Positions 20,799-34,900 of a stretch of DNA of 64,000 bases are shown piece after piece. The notes under the pieces are model-generated. The model had not been told where the DNA came from. It saw nothing but the letters and a program-made list of their open reading frames with translations, and searched no databases. A program made the position numbers and the translations under genes. The stretch comes from Ciona intestinalis (taxonomy: Eukaryota > Chordata > Ascidiacea > Phlebobranchia > Cionidae). The DNA is taken from NCBI RefSeq assembly GCF_000224145.3, contig NC_020179.2, positions 1,186,167-1,250,166 on the forward strand, written 5' to 3'. Position 1 is the stretch's first letter; every line of letters starts with the position of its first letter.

Positions 20799-23700
20799 TT
20801 AATGCTGTTGTAAAAGTAAAGCAGCACCGCTCTGAATCCATGTTTTAGTTTGTCCGCCACATGGCACATCAAGACAGGTAACAATACTTTCTCTGTTTGG
20901 ACTTTTGTATATCGGAAGCGAAATTGTTTCATTTGAACTGTATGGTACTGGAGCATCCTGAAAATAACAATTCTAAATAACCCAAAACAAAAAAAAAGGA
21001 AATAAAAACCCAACTCTGACCAAAATCCCATACTTCGTTGCAAGCCACACTTTAGGTACTAACTCATGAAGAATAGTAATAGGCGAAAAATAATATTGCA
21101 ATAACTGTAATTGCTATGTAATGCCACCCTAGCACTTGAATACAGTGCCTGCCTCATGACTAGAAAATATCTTTTTTGGGGGTAAGAAACATATGAATTG
21201 TCCATATTCTTTCTTAATAATACACAAAACCACCACAAAAGTTTACTGCTGGAGTGTCATATACAGCCTTGATGAAATAGAACAAATACACATGGTAACT
21301 CATGATCTGAAATGAGGTGTATGAAACAGAACACCCGTGTTATAACAACTATTGTTTCCCCACCACGCGAGGATAAAGCAAGTTACATTCATTCATACTA
21401 ACCTTAGGCAGCCATGCTACATAGCAAGCAGGTACAGCAGATACGGTTGAAGAATCACGCTGGTTTTCAGAAAGTGTCAAACCATCAAATGAACAACCTT
21501 CCAACTGCAGACCACCAATCTGTTTTCATTATAAAAACACAAGCATTAATTTACAGTAAATGAAGTTTCAATTGAAATAAACAAAGGTCAATTTAGGACA
21601 TTTAATTTAACCAAAAGATAAAAAGAATTTAGACGTAACTAAAGCATATGTAAAAATAATAGTAGAGGAGGGGAAGATGGGACACCTGAATTATAAAACC
21701 GTATCCTCATGACTCCCATAGACCAATGTTAATTGCTTAAAACAAGATTAGGATATTTTGATATTATGTGTCAAAGGGTCCTATCTTCCCCCACCTTACT
21801 ATATATATAATATATAAGAAATATTAGAAAATATAAGAAGAACTTTAAATTTAATACAAACCATATTGGTTTTCAGTCTTATCCAAAGTAGTTTCAAAAA
21901 TAAGTTACCTTAACATTAAACTTTGCTCCCGAAATGGTTCCCTTCCATGAGCAAGCAAACTTCAGTTCATCCATAGAAATATGTGTTTCCCTTGCTGTCT
22001 GTTGCCTAACTGCGTTTAGGAATGTATTTGGATGAAACAGATCAGCAAGATTGAGTTCATTTGATCCAAGTAAAGTTCCTTTTTCTGCTTTTTCCACCCA
22101 GCCCTGAAATAAAATGTCATTTAGTCGAAAAAGTGTGCAAGTTGATAAATGAATGTTAGTTATCTTATTATCTGTCCTATTTTATACACCCCTGCCCCCT
22201 TTGATGGCTTACAATTTTGACGATTCATTAGAAATAACTGGGTTAGAGCCATTTACTGTCTTGGTAAGGACACATACACTCACAAAGTTTGGCAGCAGAA
22301 TCTCAAATCTGGTATCGTTTGGTTAAGAGGTGGTACCTTAACCACTGGGCATAGTTGTTATGAAAACGCCTTTTATTTTGCTAAATTGTGTTCAAGTGTG
22401 CTATTAGTGCTAAAAGATTACTTTATGAGGCAAAATATGTCATAGCACATTTGGCATCCATTATATGGCCCCTAGTTTGACACACCATAGAGCCTCACCC
22501 ATACAAAACAGATAGCTACCACCCATATATTCATAGTAAATACCTGGAGAGCCATAGTCTTAGCTACAAGTGAATGCAAATATTGCATTGGGTCATCAGG
22601 TCCCTCCCACATGCTATGCCACTGCATTGGTGTTTCTTGCTGCAGAATGGAACTTGCAAGTTTATGCACATCGCTTGTTAGAAGTTGGCTGCCTGTTGGT
22701 AGGAAATGCAAGTTTAAAGATTAAAAGATATAAACTTACGATGGTACAATGTGTAACTTTTGGATGAATAAATACAATGATTATAATTTGGTTGAATGAA
22801 ATTAAACAAAAAAATAGTAAAAAATGATATTTAGGCAAACCATATACAAATAAAGACATAAATAAAAAGGCCCACTAATATATAGTAATCAAACACCTTA
22901 AAAAAATTAGTTGCAAACTAAATTTAAAGCAAGAAATCAATACAAGCAAAACCTTACATAGAAAAAGACACAATCACATGTGTAAAACCACATTAAACTA
23001 AAAAACATAAAATTAAACTAAATGTAGCACATTATACATTTGTTTTTTTTTTTGAGTTTACCTCGCATAACTTTACTCAGTGAAGACAACGTCTGATGAA
23101 CTTTTTGCACAAGTTTGATTGCGTTGTATCTTTCCAACATTACAAACTGTACCACAGGTGATGCATCTGATACAGTGGGAACTTCTATCTTAGTATGGAT
23201 CACACTACTAGTACCTTGGTTTAACTTCTTCCACAACTGAAGTATTGGGCCAAGTTCAGACTGCCAAGCTTCTCTGTATAAAAAATGAGGTTGAGTAAAA
23301 ATTTGAAGATATGTATAAAAATGTAGATGCGCATAACTGTGCGCATAACTGTTACATAACTGTTACACATTGTGATATAAATGCGCATAACTGTTACAAA
23401 TTGTGATACAACGCAATCAAACTTGTATATATATATATATATATATATATGTACATTATATAGTTGTATAGAAAAATTATACATATGTAGTTTGGGTTAA
23501 ACGCATTGAATATAAAGAACATTGTTTTAGTTATAAAGGTAGGGGTTTTGAAACAGTTTTGTTATTTAGTGTTTAAAAAGTCCAAGGGCCCACCAGTACA
23601 AGTACATGTTTTAAGAATTTGTTGTGTGATATGAATTAAAAGTATACAAATTTATGTATTTGGTAACTCTATAGAAAACAAGACCCTAACATGTACTGTT

Positions 23701-25918
23701 TTAGGCAATGGGCCAACTCTGGCCAAATTCAGGGTCCCCTGGCATATAACATAATAGGACCTCACTCTTACATAAAATACCAATCAAAAACACCATAAAT
23801 GTACTTTATGCACTTGCCTGTCAAACTTTGCACCTGCCTCTACAGTTCTCATCAATATTTTAAGTTGAGAGATGACTCTCTGTGAGTTAACACGTTGAGC
23901 TGATCGTTCGATATTCGCTGGTAGACCAAAGTAAGAAGGTAAGTCATCTTCTGGTAGCATTTCTATTGCATCTATGTAATCCTGGGTGAAAAGTAGAAAA
24001 TATTGAATATTGTGAATGAATGAATGTAACTTACTTTATCTTTGCGTGGCCAGTAAACCACAGCCGTGACAACACGGGTATTTTGTTTCATACACCTCGT
24101 ACCAGCTTACGAGTTACCATGTATGTTACTTTGTGGGTGATTATTTTTTTTTGTTTTTTTTTAAATTTTTATTAAAGTATGGCCAACTGGGTGGGAGCAA
24201 TTTCCATTAAAAGTCTTGCCCAAGGACACATACGGCCACAACGATGGCAGCAACAAGGCTTGAACCCATTACCTCTGGGTTACAGGCAGGCATGCTAACC
24301 ACTTTACCACGACGCAGGACGAATTGTGATGGGGTCAATGACAGCAATGATAACAGAGGTGCAATAATACATACATCTCATGCCTGCTTACGTGTTTTTA
24401 AAAAAGTGAATAAAAATATGGACAACCAATAAGTAACTACTGGACTGGAGAATTAACGGTTAAACGTTTTGGCCAAGGACACAAATTCCCACAAAGGTAT
24501 CAGTAAAAAATTAAAATATTCTATTTTTTTCCATTTAGTTTAAAAAACCTTGTATTACAGATAGAAATGAACAAATAATTACCCGGATATTAGTTGTTTG
24601 AGGCAGAGACATATTAGCAATAAGTCGTTTTCCCCTTGTTCGTGAGGAGCCAGAAAGTAGATCAGAATCAAAGTAATGTGAAAGGTATGAAGTAAGAACA
24701 CGCATGTCAAATACATTGTCCACACGTCCGCCATAAATCGCATTTTCCATTAAACCATGCATTGATTGCCACTGTACATCTGCTGTGCCTGGTTATTCGT
24801 AAAGGCGTTATATTAGCTTTTAAACAGCAGACACTTTAATTAAAAATAAAAAAATAAAAAAACTCTTTTAAAATTTTATGCCATTTTGGTGTAGTTTAGA
24901 AATTCAGTTTAGTTTTTTGCTTATTTGATCTGCAAAAAAACACCAAAAATGCCAATTATTGTGCCAATCGTTATTTATTTAAATACTATACCACTGCTGT
25001 TCTTTTAAGTAAAGTTTAAATAAATATTAAAATTAACTTAAACAGTTTTAAACCCAACGATACGGCAAATTTTAAACCTAAAAACAACAGACTTAAAAGC
25101 AAAACTGGAATACCAAAACATCATCAGTGATTCAGTATTATACCATATAGTCTATACTTGCTTACCAGAGAATAGCTGGTCGATAATAGTAGCTGCAGCC
25201 CTGAGGTCACCAAGCGAAAACTCGTAAAACTTGGTCCAACCTTGAGGGATAAAATTTCTACGTTCTTGTGCGACAGCATGGAACCAAGCAAGTGAAAATA
25301 AAGCCTGAAATAAAATTTAGGTTTACACCCATCATATATGACTTGTATGGTATAGTAGGGTGGGGGAAGATGGGACACCTTTTCATTCTATTTTTCCCTG
25401 TCCTATTTGGTAATAAACAAAGAATATTCCAAGAATTATAAAACCGTATTCTCACAACTCCCATGGACCGTTGTTAATTGTTTAAAACTTGATCAGGATA
25501 TTTGAATATTATGTGCTAAAGGTACTATATAATGCATGTAGTTTACTAATCCTTACATGGCTGGGCAACTATAGAAGTTATACACCAGGTGTTCAGTTTT
25601 ATACACCTTGTGCCAACTTACGAGTTACCACATATGTGACTGTGTAGTTAACATTTTTATCTTATATGGCTGAAAATTTGGAGAACTAATAAGTGACCAC
25701 TGGGTTGGAGCAATTACACAACAGATAAACAATAAAAAAAACAATCTTTTTTAATGTCAGTTTTCACATACACCTACATGTAAGCACTTTTACCACATAT
25801 ATATACAGACCTGGGATCTTGTAACCGAGGCTTTTGAACTTTTTGTTCCCTTTGAAACAAACTCAGGTGTCCAGTTATCATAAGTGCGGAATAAATTCTT
25901 TTTAATTCCAGGAGGTGC
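20799..25918 (-). CDS. DYNC2H1: DYNC2H1 exons: C-terminal domain and stop codon
   Basis: Exons: 25811-25918, 25166-25304, 24583-24788, 23818-23981, 23062-23273, 22544-22692, 21909-22103, 21403-21519, 20799-20957. Text includes [48 protein letters not shown] (dynein signature), [14 protein letters not shown] and the terminal [13 protein letters not shown] and [10 protein letters not shown]. The intron after 23818 uses a GC donor (CAG|GCAAGTG). The protein ends ...ALLLQQH followed by TAA. Confidence 0.95.
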
Positions 25919-28900
25919 CTGTAGTTTTTATGTTTGTTATAGATAAATATAAAGTAAAATATAGGTTGTTTTCACTAAACAGTATGTGTTACCAGTAAAA
26001 AATAAAGCTGCGAAAATTCTGTACGTTTTCTACCCTGACTAGAAAAATCTGTAAGCCTAAATTTTTGAGTCGAATTCAAAATATTTTACCTGTTTATAAA
26101 ATAAATGTGTGCAACGCGAATATACCATAATTTAAGGTTCATATGTCTACTATAAGCAACATAGCATAGAGCCTACCTCGTATGTAATTTTAAGGCTTGA
26201 CTGCAGCAAGATAGGAGGGAATTTAGAATGAACTTCTGAAGTCAACCATAATCTAAAGTTATTGTCAGGAACCAATGCATTCAGCTCCTTTAACATAAAT
26301 TAACCTTTTTATTTACCCGCTTAGCAATTTGTACAACCTAATAGTGACTACTGTATTGGAGCAATGAACATTACATGTTTTTCCCAAGGACACATACACC
26401 CATAAATGATGCAGCTTCAAGTTTGAAGGAGAATGCTCTGACCACAGTACCATAGCATGTGATAATACTAAAGAAATATTAGGACTGGAAAAATATTTTC
26501 AATTCCAATTGCTTTGGGATACAATACTACATTATATATTCATATTTGCATTTGACTACTGTATGAAGAAGCATAAAATTTAACAAAAGTTGTCGGGTGC
26601 AATTTGTTTACAAAATAATTGTAATTCTGACTTACTTTTTCCAATACAGGCAACCAAGATGTAACCAAATGCAGGTTCTTCAAACACAACCATTGACCAT
26701 TCCTAGAACATTCTCTAACTAACTGCATGGCAACATCAGACTGTCCTTGACCCATTGCAACCTAAATTGCAAAAAGGTATGAAAAACATGAAAAAAAATA
26801 TAAAATGCTATAAAAAACTATAAAATGCTGCTTTTTTTAAAAAAACTATAAAATGCTGAAAAAACTTTTAAAAGTTTATGTTATAACTGGAAAATATTGT
26901 GTATGGGTGAGGTTCCACAGCAGTAGTTCCCAACTGGAGTGACATGGCACCTATTTATAACATGCAGGAGTGCAGCAAGAAAACGAAAATAGAAAAAAAA
27001 AATGTGTAAAAAATAATGTTTTGATAGCAAAACAAATGATGGGTAATTGTAACAATCTATATCACAAGCGTTATTATAATGAAATGTTTATGGATAAGAA
27101 GAGTTAATGCTGTTCAAAACATCTATATTTATATCATCAATTGTGCAACAAAATCAATATGTCTAAAGTCCATATAAAAAAAACATAGAAACCAGGGTCC
27201 AAAGTGTGCTAATTTAGTAACCTTAAATTTAGGCCGAATAAGGCCCATGAAGATAGTGTAACTTTAGGGCAAAATACCCTACTCTGTTGCATATTAGAAT
27301 TTAAAAAAAAATTATGTTCTGTAATAATAGTATAACTGTAAGAAAAAACCCTACTGTGTTGAATGTTACAATTTTCAGGTAAAATTTCCTATTCTTTGAT
27401 AATAATTATAATAACTTCAATTTAAGAGAAAACCCTACTGTGTTGAATGTTACAATTTTAAGGCGAAAATTCCTATTCTTATTAAATAGAAGTAAAACCT
27501 ACTTGAAAATAGTTTTCTTCGCCCACAACACTTGATGCCAATTCCTGCAGTTCTTGTGAAGGATCAGCACCTGAAATTTTTTTTTTTTTTAATTTAATAA
27601 TTACAACTCATAAGAAGTCCACTGCCTTTTGAGTGATTTTTCTGAGTTTTTACTGAAAAAGACTTAATTTTTTAAATTTTAATAATGATTTTTAATAAAT
27701 TAGGTTGTATTTGCATCAATTTTGGTATAATTCTGTGTGTGAATTATACTTAACATCATGTTATAATCACTACTGTGTTGCCCTTAAAACATTTTTTTCA
27801 ATCCTTGTTGTTATATGTCTCATTGTTATACCTACATATACAAAAGCCACTAAAACATGATTTAACTATTTAAGATGAAAATCGTATCATACATATAGGC
27901 CTTGTTTATATAGAAGCTGTGTGTTAACCATAGCTGAAGCTAAGATATGCACTAACCAGCAGATAGCACAATAAGAATAGGTTCTGCAGCGTGAGTAGTC
28001 CCGGATTCATGTAACCGACGTAAATTGGTGGCAGGCGGAGATATTTCTCGAACTCCAAGCATTCTTGAAGCAAGTAGAGACATCGCGCTTTGTAGTCTAT
28101 CAGGTCTCAGTGTCTGTACGACCAAAATCTACAAAAAGAACTCCAGTGTGAGACATGGGAAGTTTAATGTTATATATTCTATTATTCTATTCTGTATGGG
28201 AATAAAAACTTAAAAAGGTAACAAGATTATAGGCCAACTATAGAAATAAATCGCCGAAAAACATGTGTTATGTTAATGCACATAAAAAAGCGCTAAAAGT
28301 GTTGCTTTATGTTGTAATATGTCATTTTTTAAGAAAATGAGTCAAATCTGGTATAAATTCAATGATTCTCTGCATGCGCAGTGTAGGAACTTACCCATAT
28401 AGAGTAAAACTAAAGTGATTAATCATATGAAACCTGTTGAAAATGTGAAATCTTGGCTGCTACAACTTGTGGTATATCTTGTTCACATTGAGAGCTACGC
28501 GAAAATGTCACCCATGCCCCGCTGTCATCCAGTTTAAGGGACGAATATAATGCTGGGAATGTGGACCGAAGCATTGATACCGCTCTATGTCTGTATATTG
28601 AGTGATAACATTATAAGTAAAAACTTATTTAGCATAAAAAAACACAGGAAAATAAATAAATGTTATTGATTATCCTAGCATGCTAGGGAACTTTGGAAAT
28701 ATTAAAATAATTTTGGGTGTTCTGTTTCACACACCTCATGCTTGCTATTGAGTAAACACGTATGTAACTTTGTGGGTGATTGTTTTAAATAAATTTAAAA
28801 TAGAGTTTTTATAATGGCAACTGTATAAAAAGAAGACTAGCACTTTAATATAGATACCATCATTTTTATATACCCCCTACAGTGTTACTTAATAATTTTT

Positions 28901-31900
28901 GTGGGTCATTTACGACAATTTTAGAGCGTGTTTAGCACTTTTGATTCAAAGTTTTAATAAAATATTCTACAACCAGTTCACAAACACTATATTTTTATAG
29001 CATTTATATATTTATATTCTACAGATAAAAATTTGAAGGTGTCAAGCAGTGGCGCAGCCCAAAAATATGGTGGGAGAATTTTAATCAAAAAATGTTCTTT
29101 TTTTTGGGTTGACAAATATTTTTTTTGGTTGACAAAGGGGGGTCGTGACCCCCTAAACTCCCCCTGGCTGCGCCACTGGTGTCAAGTAATTTAACTAAAA
29201 CATTAACAAACACCTTTTAAAACAAAACCCACCTTTCAGTTTCAATCCAGGTTGGAATATTTTCTCTTGCATGTTTCCTACCATCCTTATCAACCACTGC
29301 ATCTGCCATTATTAATCCAAGGAAGTATTCCCATTCCTGTAGTAAATTGTATAATAAATAAATTACAAATACTCATACTTCTGTGGCAGGGAAATGTCAG
29401 TTGACATAATATGGGTCTTTGGTTTCACACACATCTAGTGCATTTATGAGTTACCATGTATTTTTATGAAAGTTTTTTAGGTATGACTGACAGTTTAAAA
29501 GTACATATCGTCTGGGTTGAAGCAATCTTCGTTAAGAGTCCGGCTCAAGAAATTTTGATCTGTTTCATACACAACTAGTGTACTTATGATTTACTCTATA
29601 TTTTTGTATGTATGGCTGACAGTTTTAACAGTACATTAGTCCTGTTTTGGGTTGGAGTAATATTCGTTAAGAGCCTAGCTCAAGAAATTTTGATCTGTTT
29701 CATACATATCTAGTGTACTTATGGTTACTTTATATTTTTGTTCATTTTCTATGTATTGCTGACAGTTTTAACGGTACATAAGTGCCCTGGGTTGAAACAA
29801 AGTCCATTAAGAGTCTATCTCTAGAAAAGACACCTAAAGTCTATAATAATATTTCAAAATAAAACCAACAATATGTTTGACCTGGTCTTTGAAAAACTCT
29901 GGTTTCGTTCCTCTAGCAAGATGCAAGGCAAACATGAGTCTGTCTGCTTTAAATAAAGATTGTGCAACTTGTTCATATACCAGCCATTGTACTTGACTAC
30001 TGAGGGATCTAATTCTTTCTTCTGTGCTGCTAAAATTCTGGAAAATGATTTGAAATAGTAAGAATTAAAGTGAAATGAACCAACTTTGGCCTATATTTCA
30101 AGTTATTATGCCATTTGTGCTTTTCTGTAAGACTTTAACCAAAAAGGGTGGAAACCTAAATGTTTTTCTTAACATAAAATAAATTTTATTCATTTCCTTG
30201 AATAAGATACTGAATGTTGAACTAATTTATGCTAATTAAAAGAATAGAATTGGCATCAAAACAACAGTCATTATTTTAACACATTATGAATATCAAAACT
30301 GTCTGAGAAAAGGTCTCACCGTTTTAACTTTCAGAGACTTTTGAAAGAGTCTTAAGAACGAAGCAAGGCTGAATCTGTACATGTTGTTTATCTTTGATAG
30401 ATCGCTTATCACAAAATATAAAGTACTTCCACATTCTGCTAGTGGTAGGTAAGCATTTCGCTCCTGGAAGAAAACAATATGTTAGAATAAATATATAAAT
30501 ATATGTATTATATATATTAGGTTCTTAATACTGTGAGTAACATTCACAAAGGGCAAAAAAATGTCCAATGAGATAGGACTATACATGTTTTTTTGTTAAA
30601 ATAAGTGGGTTTGTAGGTATTATCTAAAGGGCATGTCATAAAAAGTTTAAGAATCTCTGAGGTGCCGAGTTATAAAATGGCTGCATTTTAAACAGTAAAA
30701 GAAAACTGAAAGATAAAATCTGTAGCATGACAATGTAATGTTTTTTTTCCAAATAACTGTTCAGAACATAAGATTGGTAGTAATTCAGTTAACTTAAAGG
30801 GTTTTGTAATAAACTTCTAGACTTTTCATGTGAATTTTAAAAGTTGCACAATAAATAAAGTGTGATTTTACACTTTAGCCATGTACATTGCAAATCTACA
30901 ACATAACAGGCTTTTACACACCCTAAACATATGAGTTCTTTAAGTTATAAACATTCAATAGAACCTCCACATGATCTTGTGTTCCAAACCAGTTTAAACC
31001 AGTTCTTACCTGATCCAGGGAAGCTTCCATTTGTTGTGACTCACTTAGTGACTTAGTAATATCAAGACTACTTGCTTTGGTTTGGTTTAAACTTTGAAGT
31101 AATTCTTTATTGTCAAGAATGTTGCCTTCGGCCTTTGCTAGTTGCTGTATAGATGTATGAAAGAATGAATGTAATTTATTTATTTTTGCATAACACGGCA
31201 ACTTCAGAAAATATAAATTAAGTTTTTTTCACACACCTATGCGCTCATGCGTTACTACTTTAATTAGCTAAAATCATACTACTTGGCAAGATTTATGGTA
31301 AAAAGTTGTCTAAAATCTTAACTAAACATCTGTGATTTTAAAAAATTAGCTAATTTTTAGGTATTTTTTTAATTAGCCAAACTATTTTTGGAAAATAAGG
31401 TTTTAGGAAAAAGTTAATGGTTATTACCTCAAGCAAGCTCTCTTCTAACTTGGCAAGTTCAATTTTTAGTTTTTCTTCTTTCTGAAGCAACTCAGTTTTC
31501 CTTTCTTCGAGTTCAGGCTTCTCATGTTGTATAGTGATCGCTAGCAACTATAAAAATTACAATAAATTTTAAATTAAATTTTTTTTATTTTTTTTTATCA
31601 AATTTACAAACTAAAACAAAACAAAAAATACAGTTTTCTTTATAGTAATGTCATTTTTAAGAGTTTAAAAAGAACAAATAAGACTGATTAATTTTTAAAC
31701 ACTTTGCTGTAATAGCTCACTTTCAATTCTACAATTTTTGCTAAAACATCTTTTGTACCTGTCCTTTCAACCCAGCTCTTGTGGTGGTGAAGTCAACTTC
31801 TGAAATGATGCTAGCTGCATCCGGAGGTATGTCTGGATGTGGGTTCCTGGTGGTCATGAAGAGTCTAAACTCCTCATTGTAATCAACTGTCTTCTCACCA

Positions 31901-34900
31901 AGTTGTACCACATATCGAGGACCTGCAACAGTTATACTGCTTAAGTGCATGGCAACTTATTTAGAACTTCGCCAGTTCCGTAATTTGCAGCACTGTGACG
32001 TAACATAGAGTTTAAGGTATACTTTAGGCGTAATTACATTTTGAGTTGATTTTTGAAAGTCCACCAGTATGCGAAATTTGTTTTAAATTTTACTGGTCCG
32101 CAAGCTAAAAAGGTTGAGAAACACTGGAACTTTAGTGCATGGTTTACTAAACAGTGTGAAATACTAGTGTAACGTACACAGGCTTTGGTGCGCCATGAAA
32201 TATTTTAAGTCTCACAGACTAATGCTCCAGGCTTACAGACTCAAAAGTGAAATAATAATTCATAAGCTAAGCACATAAAAGTTTAAAGTAAGAGTTTATA
32301 AAAAGTTGGTGTGTCGAATCCTATTTGAAAAGAGACTGACGATGCCATTTAGGGATAATAGATATCTTAGGGATAATAGATATCTCAGGGGTAATATATA
32401 TCTTTTTTATTATACAATTGGTTGGACTTGATATTTATCTGTTAAATTTTCTAAGCACCAGATCCTTACAGAAGTATGTGTTAAAGTTAAGATCAAAAAA
32501 AGTAAAGATTATGAACCTGCCCCCTACTAATAAATAAACCTAGCAGCTCTGGCATGGTTCAAATATATTAAATCGTATCATTTTATCACTTATTTAATTG
32601 CCATATTTACCTAAACTGACAAGGTCTCCACGTAGTAGGGGGTACAACACAGGCTCAATATGGTCCATCTCTTGTATAATAAGCGTCTTTCCAAACCTCA
32701 CAGCTAACTCAAGAGTGGTGGCAAAGTTGGCATCCTAAAGCAGAATATGTTACTCTGATGATGTCTATATGTCCGATAAACATTGGTAAAAAAAATTGTT
32801 TGCCAGAAAAGCTCATTACCTATATATTACATTATGCTTAGCAAACACAACTTTTTTTAAATCTGGTGTTCATTTTAAACAAGTTAAGCTGTTTTTTATA
32901 TATTTTTTCTTTTATATTGGTTAATATTATTTTTTTTTAGTTTTTACACACTGGCTATTCATGATACATAGATACCACATATACCTGTTGGTTGACGACT
33001 TCAAGACGAGATTCTTTCAGATGTTGTTTTAACCACTCGGTGGCCCTAGAGGACGGATCAACCAAAAATGGACGCAGACCGCTCTGTGTTGCATGTTTGG
33101 TTTTTAAATTCACATACATGTAAGAAGTGAATATATTGTAATATAAAGTCTGTTATTGTATATTAGTGTTGTTGAAGCTGTTATTTCAGGTGTAAATAGG
33201 TTTTCACCTAGCATCTTATTTATATTAATAACTAAAACTAAAAAGCATTACAGTTATGTTATTTGTGGAGCAAAAAGTTAGAATTTGACCACATACAGTA
33301 CAGAAAAATAGTATGTCTATATTTAAATAAAACACATCACATTTACAGAAAACAAGACCTATGGAACATATGGAATTAATTGTAGACCAGAGAGTTATGG
33401 TTTCGGCTTACAAATGCAAGCAGTACATAAATGCATTATTTTTTCATGTACATGCAACACACCACGAAAAACAAGACATATAAATTATAGCATGTAGATA
33501 CACAGATATGTTTTGCAAGACAAAATGTATAAGCAGTATAAATATGCATGATGACTAAATGTAAATACAACACTCTAGTTTTACAGAAACACAAAACATA
33601 TCAATTTGCAATAGGCAAGCTAAAACGATAGCATAGATAATACCAAAGTACTATACCACATTACAGGTCAATCACGGATAAGAAAATATTAAAACCAATG
33701 CAAAAAAAATTAGAAACACCGCTTTGAAATAATTTATGTATTGAATTATATGTAGCTGATATTTATGCTAGAGTTGGCCCCTTACCCAAATACCCACAAA
33801 AAATACATGTTAGTCCAATTCATTGCTTCACAAAACATGAATTAGAAGTTAGCAAATTATGCCATGACATAATGAACATTACATACAAGCATTAAGCTGG
33901 AGTTGATTTATTCTTACCTTAAATTCTGACAGCTAAACAAAGAAATGCATGAAAAACATCATTTAGTATAGATTTTACTTATATAGCTATAATTTCTGAC
34001 AGCCATTAAAAGAAGTATACCAGTTTAAAAAGTTGGTATTTAACAGAACTCTTTTATCTAATTTAAATACAAATATATATTATTAGTAACAAATATATTA
34101 ATTCACCCCAAACAAGTTATTTTAGTTAAAACACCAGCACACCACACAAATAAATTAGTAACAAGTAAAATATAACTCATATAAAACAAATATGACCACA
34201 AACTCCTAGCATATTTTAAACTAGTGTTTCTCAATCTTTAATGGTTTATGACCACTTTAGATGTCACTAAACACATGTTTGCCGATAAATTATAAGAAAG
34301 ACCATTCTATTCTATATGGGTGAGGTCATGGGTCCTAGGATTTAGGCCAGGATTGGCCCATTACCCAAAAACCTAATAAAAAGTAGTCCAACATAGTTAT
34401 GATTTTAAATTAACAGTTTACAGCAACAAATGGTTTTAAAATAAGGACATAAGCACAGGTCAGCGGGTAACCCCTAAGTAGCCTTTTGTGGGAACTGGGC
34501 TAGTTGAGAAATTGATGTTTTAATGCAGCACAAAACACTCACTTGTAATATGATCAAAGCATTTTCCATTGAAAGATCATCAGAGGGCAAACCTTCAGAT
34601 TTCCACTGCAGTTGTTCGCTTTCAGTGCTCAAAAATCGCCGGAAATCAAAACCTTCGAAACAAAGTGACCTTTTTCACCAAATCCATTTTTTAAACTAAA
34701 ATAACATTTTTACAGATCTTCCATGGGTACCAACATAATGACCCTACCAGAATCCTGTCGCTTCACCAAAGGTAGGCAACAAGGGCCTTTTATGGGAGAT
34801 TTTCATTTGTCATCTCATCTAAGGTTAAATTGTTTTAGATCTTACTTGGAAGATTAATGAGCTCCATCCAGGATTGCAACATCTCTCTTCTAACATCCTC

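Noticed and set aside
24255..24325. Possible tRNA gene (box A/B-like)
   Set aside because: Part of the dispersed SINE head, with the same sequence attached to SINE bodies at many places; it lacks a proper cloverleaf.
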